A stretch of 64,000 nt of DNA from an uncultured Aquimarina sp. Lineage in GTDB: Bacteria > Bacteroidota > Bacteroidia > Flavobacteriales > Flavobacteriaceae. The stretch covers positions 62,001 to 126,000 of the forward strand of contig CANMKK010000001.1 in NCBI GenBank assembly GCA_947498455.1. The letters run 5' to 3'. This document shows positions 14,703-22,779 of this stretch, one piece after another; positions within the stretch are counted from its first letter, which is position 1, and every line of letters begins with the position of its first letter. The notes under the pieces are model-generated. The model made no database searches, had not been told where the DNA came from, and worked only from the letters and a program-made list of their open reading frames with translations. A program made the translations under genes and the position numbers.

Positions 14703-14888
14703 ATGATAAGAATGATGACTTTACTTATGATACCAACAGTTTGCGGATTACTTACTTGGCTAATGTTCTGGATATACGTAAAGGAGCCAACCCCGTCTAA
14801 CTTGGCATGGGTAGGGCTTGGACTCTGTGAAACCATCTTTTTTATGTGGGAATTTCTACAAAGGATAAAGACAAGTCAGAATAAATAG
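14703..14888 (+). CDS. Small membrane protein (61 aa)
   Basis: A Shine-Dalgarno GGGGAGG precedes the ATG by 10 bp. Two hydrophobic segments (MMTLLMIPTVCGLLTWLMFWIY and LAWVGLGLCETIFFMWEFL) are separated by KEPTPSN, suggesting a helical hairpin in the inner membrane. It is the last gene of the phage-like block and 14 bp behind the helicase-methylase. Function unknown; holin-like topology is possible but no lysis genes are near. Confidence 0.6.
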   Translation: MIRMMTLLMIPTVCGLLTWLMFWIYVKEPTPSNLAWVGLGLCETIFFMWEFLQRIKTSQNK

Positions 14889-14899
14889 TGATAATATAC

Positions 14900-14933
14900 A
14901 GGTGAGGGGGCAAACGTTCCGGCTCTCTCACCT
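14900..14933 (+). repeat. GGTGAGGGG-type intergenic hairpin
   Basis: AGGTGAG (14900-14906) pairs with CTCACCT (14927-14933), with extra pairing inside (GGGC/GCTC). Confidence 0.55.
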
Positions 14934-15029
14934 TGAAATGAAATATGGCGGGTAGTTACTCCACCTTGCCGTGTGCCGAGTGGTCAAATCACTATTTAGA
15001 CATAGGGTGAACTGGTTGCAAGGCAAAAG

Positions 15030-15060
15030 GTAATAGATAGGGCATCGCCCTATCTATTAC
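15030..15060. repeat. 14-bp perfect inverted repeat
   Basis: GTAATAGATAGGGC (15030-15043) is the exact inverse complement of 15047-15060 with a three-base loop. No T-run follows, so it is not an ordinary terminator. It could be an operator, a single-strand origin or part of oriT. Confidence 0.65.
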
Positions 15061-15227
15061 TCATTTTCTGGCAGATGTTCTTATGGTTCATAGGGTGATG
15101 TGTTTGTTATTATATGTAAGGTATTCGGTACTAGAGCATATAAACACTTACACATTTATCTTCGATAAAACGGACTCTATTCGCTAATCATTCGCTCATA
15201 GGGAATATGACCAAATGATAACCTCAT

Positions 15228-15276
15228 CCGAACCACATCAAGAATGTGTTTCGTCCCGTTCGGGTCACGATTCCTT
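15228..15276. repeat. Dispersed hairpin repeat, copy 2 (paired with 9451-9499)
   Basis: It shares CCGAACC.CATCAA.GATGTGTTTCG and GGGTCACGAT with copy 1. The centre TCCCGTTCGGGT can fold as CCCG/CGGG. It lies about 50 bp from the end of the relaxase group. Confidence 0.55.
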
Positions 15277-15322
15277 GTGGTAAGGCATGAAACGTACCGT
15301 TTCATAAGATGTATCTGGAGTA

Positions 15323-15808
15323 TTATCGCTGAGGGGTGGAATTACCCTTTTTACTATAGGCGTGTTCAAGAGCTTCTTCAATTTCTTGTTCAATATCTTT
15401 GTCTTTATATGCCACATTAATTTCAGTTACGATTGCCACTTCCTTATCCAAACCAACGCCTTGCAATGAATTATTATCAAATACAGATATAGAGGTAATT
15501 TCACGTTGAGCCAAACACTCATGTAATTGATCCAGATTTTTACCGTAAATAGTCACCGTACTATCGATGTAAAACAAAATAATACCTGCTTGCCGATTAT
15601 AATGCATATGCATCAGATGTGCATAACCAATTGATTTAATGGTTTCCTCTCCATCCAGATAGAAGCAAATCGAATATGGATATTTCTGTTCGCCTGAGCC
15701 TATTTTAAAACAGGGCTGTGGGGCAGGTTCAGGACAAATTTGCTGCTTATTACGTAAGGCATTACTTAGTAAAGAAATTACCCGATTTACTCTTTTGCTT
15801 AAAGTCAC
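15323..15808 (-). CDS. Hypothetical protein B1, paralogue of the next gene
   Basis: 161 residues. It shares with the protein at 15762-16232 the blocks G(S)GEQKYPYSICFYLDGEETIKSIGYAHL / YLPDDEIILLFFSQATVTLSG in layout, and clearly the later VTIYGKNLDQLHECLAQREITSISVF with VTLSGKQLHTLFDDLAHQVVSSVKVL, then the VAIVTEINVAYKDKDIE / VALVTDIQVDYHDAAIE ending. The fold is mainly beta with one helix. The start overlaps the end of its paralogue by 47 bp. It is the last gene of the leftward relaxase group. Function unknown. Confidence 0.65.
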   Translation of the reverse strand: MTLSKRVNRVISLLSNALRNKQQICPEPAPQPCFKIGSGEQKYPYSICFYLDGEETIKSIGYAHLMHMHYNRQAGIILFYIDSTVTIYGKNLDQLHECLAQREITSISVFDNNSLQGVGLDKEVAIVTEINVAYKDKDIEQEIEEALEHAYSKKGNSTPQR

Positions 15809-16232
15809 TTTGTTTTACCTCACTCGTGCGTTTTTCAATGGCGGCATCATGATAATCTACCTGAATATCCGTCACAAGTGCCACATCCGGATGTACATCA
15901 TTTGCCGGAATATTCGATTGTAATACCTTCACAGATGATACGACCTGATGTGCCAGATCATCAAATAATGTATGTAGCTGTTTGCCGCTAAGTGTCACCG
16001 TCGCCTGACTGAAAAATAACAATATAATCTCGTCATCGGGTAAATAACGCTCTCCGGTTAACTGCACATATTTTAGTGAATCTTTGGTTCCATTACCCTG
16101 TTCAAAGATTACGGAGTGAGGACTCGCGTTTACCCCACGTTCTTTGATATAGCATTCCTGATGTGCCACCTCAGTGATGCCACGCCTCTGGTTCTCTCTA
16201 TCTACAAATGATGTTCTATCGTTGTTTTTCAT
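15762..16232 (-). CDS. Hypothetical protein B2, paralogue of the previous gene
   Basis: 156 residues. It lies 17 bp downstream of the MobF relaxase gene on the same strand, so it is most likely an accessory factor of DNA processing or simply co-transcribed cargo. The N-terminus is charged and the body repeats the beta-rich layout of B1 (YLPDDEIILLFFSQATVTLSG, SVKVLQSNIPAND, VALVTDIQVDYHDAAIEKR). Its last 47 bp overlap the start of B1. No known motif is visible. Confidence 0.65.
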   Translation of the reverse strand: MKNNDRTSFVDRENQRRGITEVAHQECYIKERGVNASPHSVIFEQGNGTKDSLKYVQLTGERYLPDDEIILLFFSQATVTLSGKQLHTLFDDLAHQVVSSVKVLQSNIPANDVHPDVALVTDIQVDYHDAAIEKRTSEVKQSDFKQKSKSGNFFTK

Positions 16233-16249
16233 ATGCTGTGTTCTAGTGT

Positions 16250-18961
16250 TTAACGTGACGGGGCAATATCACGGTTTCGCTCCTGTATCTGACGTTCAAT
16301 AAGGGCTTGGGTACGGCGTGCCATTTCAATGGCTTCTTCCATTTTACTCTTCCAAAAACCATTCCCTTTTTCCATTAACTCGGTGGCAGTCTGACGTTCA
16401 CTGGTTTTTTGTACCTGATTCAATAGTTCCTGCTTATCATCCGTATAGATTTTGATATTGAACTTGCCACGACTTGCGGACACATAAAATTGTTTGAGAT
16501 TGGTAGCCAATCCAAAAGATTTGGACGAATTGGCAATAAATACATTATCTACCGTTTGCCCCTGAGAGCTATGGGAAGTGGTGACAATAGCATGATCGAT
16601 ATTACCAAATTCTTTGGATAGAATACGTCCCCCTTCCAGCTTGAAATCCCCATGCTTTGTATAGCCTTCAATCTTATAGCGACTATTGGCATCAAATCGG
16701 GTTTTTGTTCCCTTTATGACACTGGCCCCACCCTTGGTAATACGTATAATATCTCCCGTAGCAAATTCTTTTTCTTTATGTTCATACAGGTTAAAGCGCT
16801 TGGCATTTGCCAGTCTCAGATCGCCTATTTTGCCTGTAGTATTTTCCACAATCAGCCCATTATCAGCAAAGCCGATTACTTTCAGTTTATCGCCTTTGCT
16901 GAATCCGTGTACATTCTGGTTCAGTTCGATCTTCTGCCCTATCTCATAGAAACGGGCATCTTTTTTCTGAGCTAGCGAAAGATGCTTCTGCTTATGGGTG
17001 TTGACCATCACCCCGTCTTGTTCGATACGTCCCACTTCTTTCAGCTTTCTCCGTACTTCAGCCGTTACCAGATCTTTTTCTACGTGAGTAGGGGACACTA
17101 TCAGCGCTGATTCACCGCTTGTAACCGCTTCTACATAATCATTGGCAAGTGCTTTATTGCGATCTTTATCACCTATCTCTTTAATCACTCCCATTCGATC
17201 CAGTTCATTGAACCCGTCTACCGCTTCTCCTTTGCTCAGAAAGCTGACGGCTTTACGATAGGTTAGCGTTTTCTGGCGGCGTATTTCATCGAGTTCATAT
17301 ATCTTGGTTCCTCCATATCGTTGCATTAAACGGAATGGTTCACCACGCGGTACGGCAGAATGCTGTTTGTCGTCGCCTACCAGTACCACACGCATATGAT
17401 TTTCCTTAGCCATTACCATGAGCTTGTGCATATCCAGTTCGCCCAACATGCCCGATTCATCCACCAATATGACCTGATTCTTATATTCCTCCTGCAATTC
17501 CTTACTGTTTAGCAATTTCTGAGTAGTAACCGTATGACGGAAGCCATCTTTATCTAGGTTCTTGGTGGCGCTTAGCGTTGGTGCAGTAGCAAGCACCTTC
17601 CTATTTTCTTCCTCTACCCCATCGACAAAGGTTTTAATGGTCGTAGTTTTACCTGCACCCGCTAATCCCTTGACCAGATCGACCTTGTTGGTAGAGCGCC
17701 ATAAACCGCGAATCGTATCTTTCTGCTTCTGGCTGAGAAATTCCGGTATGGCGTGGTCAAATTCTGTATGAGATGCATGTTTCCATCTACCCTCACGGAC
17801 AATACGATTTGTTTCCTGCTCGCGGTTGAGTATATCCCTTGTAGTGATCCATGCCTCACCCTTTTCACCTGTCACTTGCAGCACACCATATGTGCGGTAG
17901 GCTTCACGTATTTCTTCAAAATCCACCGTTCCTATACCGTGTTTCAAAGCGGTTTGTAACAACTGTCTTTCACCGACACGGGATTCATTTTCCAGATGAT
18001 GTTCCAATGCAAAAGCAAGTGCCTGCTCCGAAGAAACAGGCGGTGTCGTGTTATCGTCATTACGGATATTATCAATCGCTTTGCGGTCTGCATCGGATAA
18101 TAACTCGTTCCAATAGGCTTTTAGCTGATCGTTTGGTAACGTGTTTCTTTTATTCTCCCGTAACTTGGCTCCTATTTCACCTTTGATCTTCGGGTCAGTG
18201 ATGTTATTGGCTTTACAAAATGCCTCAATCTGTGCAGTACGTGCAGAAAATGTTTCTATGCCTTCACGGGAGATACCTTTCCACTGTGCTATACCATTTT
18301 CACGGGTAAAGGAGATATTATGGGCAATCAACCCTTTGGCAAGCTCGTTATGGAAATAATCCTGTATGAGTGGACGATTATTATAGATTTCTCCCAATTG
18401 TGCCGCATGAAACCTGCCTTTTTCTTCTACGTAGGTCAGGTTATGAATCACCATATGGACGTGATCCTGCATCATCGCTACCCCATTAACAGGGCGTGAA
18501 GTGGATTGCAGATAATTGGAAAACACTGCATTATCCGTAAATTCATCACGCGTTGCCAGACCAATATGCTTGCGGGTTTGCATCATGGATTCCATAAATC
18601 CATTCGTATTCTTGGCAGCCGTAAGCAGAATATCTGTTAGCTGCTGTTTCAGTTCCTCATCCTTGGTAAAAGCACGCGCCATTGAATACCATTTAGGGGC
18701 GCTCACAGTAAGGTCGTTTGTGGCTTTCATTCTGCTACTCTGACGGGGCTTTAATTTGCTACCATCCTGTGGGTGTTTATTGTTACAGACATTATCAAAA
18801 TCTTGCTTGAATACCTCTCCTTCCAATCCGAGCATGGCAGCACCTTTCCCAGACCAGAAACTGACTTCTGTATCTGCAAAATAGTAACCTTCTCTGGGAA
18901 GACTTGACCCGTAATAGTCAATCGATTCCTTTGCGGTCATTCCGCTATTTGATGTTAACAT
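16250..18961 (-). CDS. MobF (TrwC/TraI-type) relaxase-helicase
   Basis: 903 residues. The relaxase domain nicks oriT through tyrosine and the helicase unwinds the strand for transfer. The N-terminus has candidate catalytic tyrosines YY at 16-17 (and 26-27), FWSGKGAAMLGLEGEVF, the conserved LTVSAPKWYSM, and the metal-binding HVHMVIHN at 167-174. The C-terminal half is a RecD-like helicase: Walker A GLAGAGKT (432-439), VDESGML (500-506), VGDDKQH (528-534) and the late SSQGQTVDNV motif. Residues end in a basic tail. The gene leads a leftward unit with two small paralogues, and the gap on its right (18962-19449) is rich in inverted repeats, fitting an adjacent oriT. Confidence 0.93.
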   Translation of the reverse strand: MLTSNSGMTAKESIDYYGSSLPREGYYFADTEVSFWSGKGAAMLGLEGEVFKQDFDNVCNNKHPQDGSKLKPRQSSRMKATNDLTVSAPKWYSMARAFTKDEELKQQLTDILLTAAKNTNGFMESMMQTRKHIGLATRDEFTDNAVFSNYLQSTSRPVNGVAMMQDHVHMVIHNLTYVEEKGRFHAAQLGEIYNNRPLIQDYFHNELAKGLIAHNISFTRENGIAQWKGISREGIETFSARTAQIEAFCKANNITDPKIKGEIGAKLRENKRNTLPNDQLKAYWNELLSDADRKAIDNIRNDDNTTPPVSSEQALAFALEHHLENESRVGERQLLQTALKHGIGTVDFEEIREAYRTYGVLQVTGEKGEAWITTRDILNREQETNRIVREGRWKHASHTEFDHAIPEFLSQKQKDTIRGLWRSTNKVDLVKGLAGAGKTTTIKTFVDGVEEENRKVLATAPTLSATKNLDKDGFRHTVTTQKLLNSKELQEEYKNQVILVDESGMLGELDMHKLMVMAKENHMRVVLVGDDKQHSAVPRGEPFRLMQRYGGTKIYELDEIRRQKTLTYRKAVSFLSKGEAVDGFNELDRMGVIKEIGDKDRNKALANDYVEAVTSGESALIVSPTHVEKDLVTAEVRRKLKEVGRIEQDGVMVNTHKQKHLSLAQKKDARFYEIGQKIELNQNVHGFSKGDKLKVIGFADNGLIVENTTGKIGDLRLANAKRFNLYEHKEKEFATGDIIRITKGGASVIKGTKTRFDANSRYKIEGYTKHGDFKLEGGRILSKEFGNIDHAIVTTSHSSQGQTVDNVFIANSSKSFGLATNLKQFYVSASRGKFNIKIYTDDKQELLNQVQKTSERQTATELMEKGNGFWKSKMEEAIEMARRTQALIERQIQERNRDIAPSR

Positions 18962-19449
18962 ACCTACCTAGATTTAATAAACTTTTCTCAAGCAGCCCAT
19001 CCCATGCACAGGTTACAGGCTGCACATCCATTTCCCCAATGGATGATTATTTTATGTGTTGGTAGTTAGTGTGGTTCACTCATTGGTTCCCCGCTATTGG
19101 TTGAAGTTATTGATGGTTTTCTGACGCTACGCTCAAATTGTGCCTACGGCGTACAGACATCTCCCCTAAGCGTGGCTTAGGGTTATTTAAACCATCACAA
19201 ATCGCGTGCCAGTTGTACAGATGTAATGAGGTAACATTTTGAAAATCAGCTTCAAATCATATCATTAAGCAATTGAAATAATGGTGTAAATTATCACAGA
19301 AAAAAGTTGTGATTAACTGATGAACTTAGTTCAAATCACTTATGATTTTCGTCAAGAAAATAAAATGCAAAAATGGTTGAGTTACAGAAACATTTTTCTT
19401 GTTCTAGCTGTAATCGAAGGTTAGGTTTCGCGCTTAAAACTTTCGACCT
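18962..19449. other. Intergenic region upstream of the relaxase, candidate oriT
   Basis: 488 bases with no gene. CATCCATT/AATGGATG forms a hairpin at about 19025-19044. TGATGGTTT (19111-19119) is inverted at 19189-19197, and inside these lies CCCTAAGC (19164-19171) pairing with GCTTAGGG (19175-19182). MobF systems usually have oriT beside the relaxase gene with nested inverted repeats near nic. The rightward promoter of the 19450 gene must also lie here. Confidence 0.45.
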
Positions 19450-19851
19450 ATGAAAAATCGATTTAGACATTGTTCTAGTAAAAATGAAGCAGTATCGCTT
19501 CTATGCTTGTTATTGTCATCGGAAGATGAGCAAGAAGAAAAACAAGCCTTACATGATGAATATGATACGTTCATTTCTGTGATGCAAACTCACGAAATCA
19601 TACAATTCGACAATCTTCAGGATGTGCTTGATAACCAGTTTCTCGATGAAGATCGCAAGGAACCGGAGCAGGAAGGCTATCCATATTGGGAAGATGTAAA
19701 TTACAAGGATCGGCCCGAAGATGATTATTACGATTGTGAAGATTATGATGAAGTTGCTGAAGCAGATGCAAGAGAGCTTAATGATTACCCTCCTGGTATG
19801 ACTAGAGCAGATCTGATTCATGTGGGTGAGATAGATCCAGATGACGAGTAA
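19450..19851 (+). CDS. Hypothetical acidic protein (133 aa)
   Basis: The N-terminal 45 residues are helical (CSSKNEAVSLLCLLLSSEDEQEEK). The rest is extremely acidic with repeated Asp, Glu and Tyr (EDVNYKDRPEDDYYDCEDYDEVAE), a DNA-mimic-like composition. It is transcribed away from the relaxase. Such acidity is seen in antirestriction and anti-defence proteins but also in unrelated ones. I do not recognise it. Confidence 0.6.
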   Translation: MKNRFRHCSSKNEAVSLLCLLLSSEDEQEEKQALHDEYDTFISVMQTHEIIQFDNLQDVLDNQFLDEDRKEPEQEGYPYWEDVNYKDRPEDDYYDCEDYDEVAEADARELNDYPPGMTRADLIHVGEIDPDDE

Positions 19852-19932
19852 ATCTACAGGGGGAACTTGCTTCCCCTTTTTTGCTTTATATGGTATACTA
19901 CGTCCATATTGAACCAACATTGCCAGCAAGAA

Positions 19933-20151
19933 ATGAAAATCACAATTGATGTACAGGATGATAAAGTACCATTTGTAATGGATTTGTTAAGCGATTTACC
20001 ATTCGTGCAAACCGAATCGCTTGATGATGAAACTATACAGACCAAAGAAGAGGTTTTAAGAAGTATTGAAGAATCGGTAGACTACATGAAACTTGTGAAG
20101 CACGGTAAAGCAAAGACAAGGGATGTAGGGGAGTTACTCGATAGTTTATAA
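19933..20151 (+). CDS. Antitoxin of a RelE/ParE-type toxin-antitoxin pair
   Basis: 72 residues from the ATG at 19933 (an upstream in-frame ATG at 19867 adds a hydrophobic stretch with no parallel in the family). MKITIDVQDDKVPFVMDLLSDLPFV begins as a short strand-helix DNA-binding or dimerisation unit, and EEVLRSIEESVDYMKLVKHGKAKTRDVGELLDSL is the toxin-binding helical tail typical of Bacteroidota antitoxins next to RelE-type toxins. It overlaps the presumed toxin start by 11 bp. Confidence 0.75.
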   Translation: MKITIDVQDDKVPFVMDLLSDLPFVQTESLDDETIQTKEEVLRSIEESVDYMKLVKHGKAKTRDVGELLDSL

Positions 20152-20470
20152 AATTGATACTATCCCTCCTTTTGATAAGCAGGTTAAAAAACTTTCTAAG
20201 AAATATCCATCCTTCAACTCGGATTTCAAGAATCTAATTATGGAATTAAGGGATAATCCATACCTAGGTATGGCGATTGGTAATAATTGCTACAAAATCC
20301 GTCTAGGAATCAAATCCAAAGGCAAAGGACAGAGCGGAGGGGGCAGGGTAATCACGCACCTTATTATTGATAAAGAGACTATTGTTTTGCTCAATATCTA
20401 CGACAAATCAGATCGTGAAACACTATCTGACCACGAAATATCGGAACTCATTGCGAAAATTCCTGAGTAA
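20141..20470 (+). CDS. RelE/ParE-family toxin lacking a standard start codon
   Basis: The frame translates as (I/M)VYKIDTIPPFDKQVKKLS, then YPSFNSDFKNLIMELRDNP, GNNCYKIRLGIKSKGKG, ARVITH-like GRVITHLII and LNIYDKSDRETLSD. This is the complete RelE/ParE-type fold (helical hairpin, then a four-stranded sheet), about 109 residues. No ATG, GTG or TTG occurs between the in-frame stop at 20126 and the internal ATG at 20240. The expected position (seven bases after AGGGGAG) reads ATA at 20141. Either the toxin is silenced by a start mutation, or it starts at ATA or ATT. Starting at 20240 would remove the helical hairpin. Confidence 0.65.
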   Translation: MVYKIDTIPPFDKQVKKLSKKYPSFNSDFKNLIMELRDNPYLGMAIGNNCYKIRLGIKSKGKGQSGGGRVITHLIIDKETIVLLNIYDKSDRETLSDHEISELIAKIPE

Positions 20471-20531
20471 GAATTAAACATATTTCCCTGAAATACTGTA
20501 AATTTAGTTTCCACACATAACCAACTTATTT

Positions 20532-21140
20532 ATGGAAGCTAACCAAGTTAATGAAACTGCAACGGTATATCTTACTACTGGTAAGGACATACCGAAAACT
20601 AAACCCTCAGAATATTTGTTTGCATTTCAGCTCACCAAAGGCAGAATTGCTGAAAGTCTCGTACAGGAGCTACTAAGCATCGAAGGCTATGAAGTGACTA
20701 GGTTTGGTTTAGAAAACTTGTATCCAGGATTCTCCAAGAAGATAAGAGATAATAAGGACCAAACAGCTAAATCGGTACGCTATTGTCCAGATCTATTTTT
20801 ACGTAACCCTTGTAATGGTCAGGTGAATTATGCCGAAGTAAAATACAGAACGAATGGCAGGTTTTATTTCAGCAAAGCAAAACATCAATTCTACGAAGAA
20901 CGGTTCCCAAACTGTTTTTTCTTCTTTGTCAATCCTACTAATATTTACTGTATACCCTTTGCAGAACTTCGAGAGCGTAAAACTATCGACTGCAATAAGA
21001 GCGATGAATTTCTTCTGAAACACACAACAGATTTCGATCTACGAGCTGAAAGTATTGAGCATTTTGAAAGATTTGTTTCTACCTTCTTCAACGAAGAATT
21101 TTTAAAGCAAAGCTCCGGTATTCAATCATCTACAAAATAG
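20532..21140 (+). CDS. PD-(D/E)XK nuclease-like protein
   Basis: 202 residues. The core has GRIAESLVQELLSIEGYEV (Glu41), RYCPDLFLRNP (Asp87) and VNYAEVKYRTNG (Glu102, Lys104), which is the E...PD...ExK order of the restriction-endonuclease fold, followed by a YFSKAKHQFYEERF helix and a hydrophobic strand FFFFVNP. It could be a nuclease of a defence or recombination system, or a Holliday-junction-type enzyme. It stands alone between the toxin-antitoxin pair and an exported protein, each in its own unit. Confidence 0.65.
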   Translation: MEANQVNETATVYLTTGKDIPKTKPSEYLFAFQLTKGRIAESLVQELLSIEGYEVTRFGLENLYPGFSKKIRDNKDQTAKSVRYCPDLFLRNPCNGQVNYAEVKYRTNGRFYFSKAKHQFYEERFPNCFFFFVNPTNIYCIPFAELRERKTIDCNKSDEFLLKHTTDFDLRAESIEHFERFVSTFFNEEFLKQSSGIQSSTK

Positions 21141-21314
21141 TCCTTTTATCAATTTTAAGGGAATTTTCACATTTTAACCGTAATAGCCTAACTTTTTTTA
21201 CGTAACTTTAAACCACTTAACGTCAACATTTTACCTCCAAAAAATAATTACCCCATTTTCGAGCAATAAGCTTGGAAGCGGTTTTTTTATCTCTAATTAT
21301 TAACAACTCACATT

Positions 21315-22616
21315 ATGAAAAAAACAATTACGATTCTTTTTACTTTGTTATTTAGTAGCGCAATCATTGCTCAAATTCCTAATATTCGGGAAAAGAAAAT
21401 TAGAAAACCTAAGACCACAAAATATAAATCTGATGAAACAGTTATTGATACTGATGGAGATGGAATCTATGACACTGATGATCCTTTTCCTGATGGTAGC
21501 CTTCCTCCATTTGAAATAAAACACAAGAATCTCGACGAGGTATATAGTAACATACAGTATGTGAATAAAGCATTATCGGATAGTACATCTATAAAAAGAG
21601 ATTCTATTCTTAGTGTAAAAGAGCATCTCCTGAGTGTTATTGAAAACTATGATTTTGACAACAATACAAAAGAATGGATGCCTAAGGAAGAATCATACAT
21701 AGACAATATTGACACATCTCATCCACACTTCTACGATTATTACGTCAAGCGAAAAGAGGAGGCTGAGAAAGCTTTAAGGAAATTCATTGAAGATAGTGAA
21801 AATGAGGAAGATCTTGACGAACTCAAAGAATTGTATCGTGAAATTGAAGAAGAAGAGAAGTTAATCAAAGAATATGATGAAATTATTAGTGCTATTGTAA
21901 ACCCAAATTGGCTCTTACCTACTCTCAATTCGTCAAGTAAGGCATTAACATTCGACCTGTTATATTCTGAAGATACAAATAAATTTAACTTAGTAAACAG
22001 TGCTTCTTTTCAGATCAACAATAATGGAGGTATTGTAAAATCAGAATTGGTTTCTGCCTTTTTAGGACCAAGTAGGGTATCTTTTGGTAGTATGATTACC
22101 AACAAAAGCGAAGATTCAGAGAGCGGTGATACGGAAACTCAAACTGATCAAACGGAAGCTTTTCAACGTTTGCTAGCTGGTGGAGGAAATGTATATTTAG
22201 ATTTTGAGCTTCCGTTATTACTGGCACAAGGAAGTCATTATTTGTTTTATTTTAGTACATCTGCTCACTTTGGACTTGAAGTTGCTGAGTTCAGTGGAGA
22301 TATAGATAAATCAACAGGAAATGGTAATTTAAACCTTAATCTATACACCAGTCTTTCTACGGATGAAAACGAATTTGCATTCTTTGGAAACATTAATTAT
22401 GGTTTATATTTTGGGCCAGATGACTTCTACAATCGGTTAAACATTATAGATGAAAAACCTTTCTGGTTTGGAGAAATTACTGCTGGTTTTACTATACAAA
22501 GTAATTTGAGGTTTGCACTCACATTTAACACCTTTGGTTCAGAAGAAAATTTAAATAGTGGAAATGTTCTTATAGGCGCACAAATTCTATCCGATATATT
22601 CAATAAAAAAGAATGA
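21315..22616 (+). CDS. Exported protein with Asp-rich calcium-type motif
   Basis: 433 residues. Residues 1-20 (MKKTITILFTLLFSSAIIAQ) are a signal peptide ending in AQ. The segment VIDTDGDGIYDTDDPFPDGS is a thrombospondin type 3-like calcium-binding motif common in Bacteroidota surface proteins. A coiled-coil acidic region (about 140-190) follows, and then a C-terminal half with alternating strands (YLDFELPLLLAQGSHYLFYFS, FFGNINYGLYFG) that looks like outer-membrane barrel strands. No type IX secretion tail is visible. It is a likely outer-membrane or periplasmic protein of unknown role. Confidence 0.7.
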   Translation: MKKTITILFTLLFSSAIIAQIPNIREKKIRKPKTTKYKSDETVIDTDGDGIYDTDDPFPDGSLPPFEIKHKNLDEVYSNIQYVNKALSDSTSIKRDSILSVKEHLLSVIENYDFDNNTKEWMPKEESYIDNIDTSHPHFYDYYVKRKEEAEKALRKFIEDSENEEDLDELKELYREIEEEEKLIKEYDEIISAIVNPNWLLPTLNSSSKALTFDLLYSEDTNKFNLVNSASFQINNNGGIVKSELVSAFLGPSRVSFGSMITNKSEDSESGDTETQTDQTEAFQRLLAGGGNVYLDFELPLLLAQGSHYLFYFSTSAHFGLEVAEFSGDIDKSTGNGNLNLNLYTSLSTDENEFAFFGNINYGLYFGPDDFYNRLNIIDEKPFWFGEITAGFTIQSNLRFALTFNTFGSEENLNSGNVLIGAQILSDIFNKKE

Positions 22617-22626
22617 TCGACATCAA

Positions 22627-22672
22627 GAGTTAACTTCGATAAGTGTTATTGAGGTTAACTCCTTTTATTTTC
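22627..22672 (+). terminator. Terminator after the exported protein
   Basis: GAGTTAAC (22627-22634) pairs exactly with GTTAACTC (22654-22661), followed by CTTTTATTTT. Confidence 0.65.
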
Positions 22673-22779
22673 CATAAGATACATTATGTAATTTATAGAG
22701 CAAAATAACATTATATATCAATAGGTTAGTTTTTTTACCAAACCGCCCTATTTTCCGATAATCATTGGAAAGCATTCGG

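Larger units (their letters stand above)
14889..15322. other. Structured intergenic region, no gene
   Basis: 434 bases between the phage-like block and the convergent relaxase group. They hold a GGTGAGGGG hairpin (14900-14933), a 14-bp perfect inverted repeat (15030-15060) and the second copy of the 9451 repeat (15228-15276). I see no gene. Its closeness to the relaxase cluster makes an origin of transfer or single-strand initiation site possible. Confidence 0.45.

Noticed and set aside
17562..18743. Several rightward ORFs within the relaxase gene
   Set aside because: They are antisense shadows of a strongly conserved coding region with motifs in the leftward frame.
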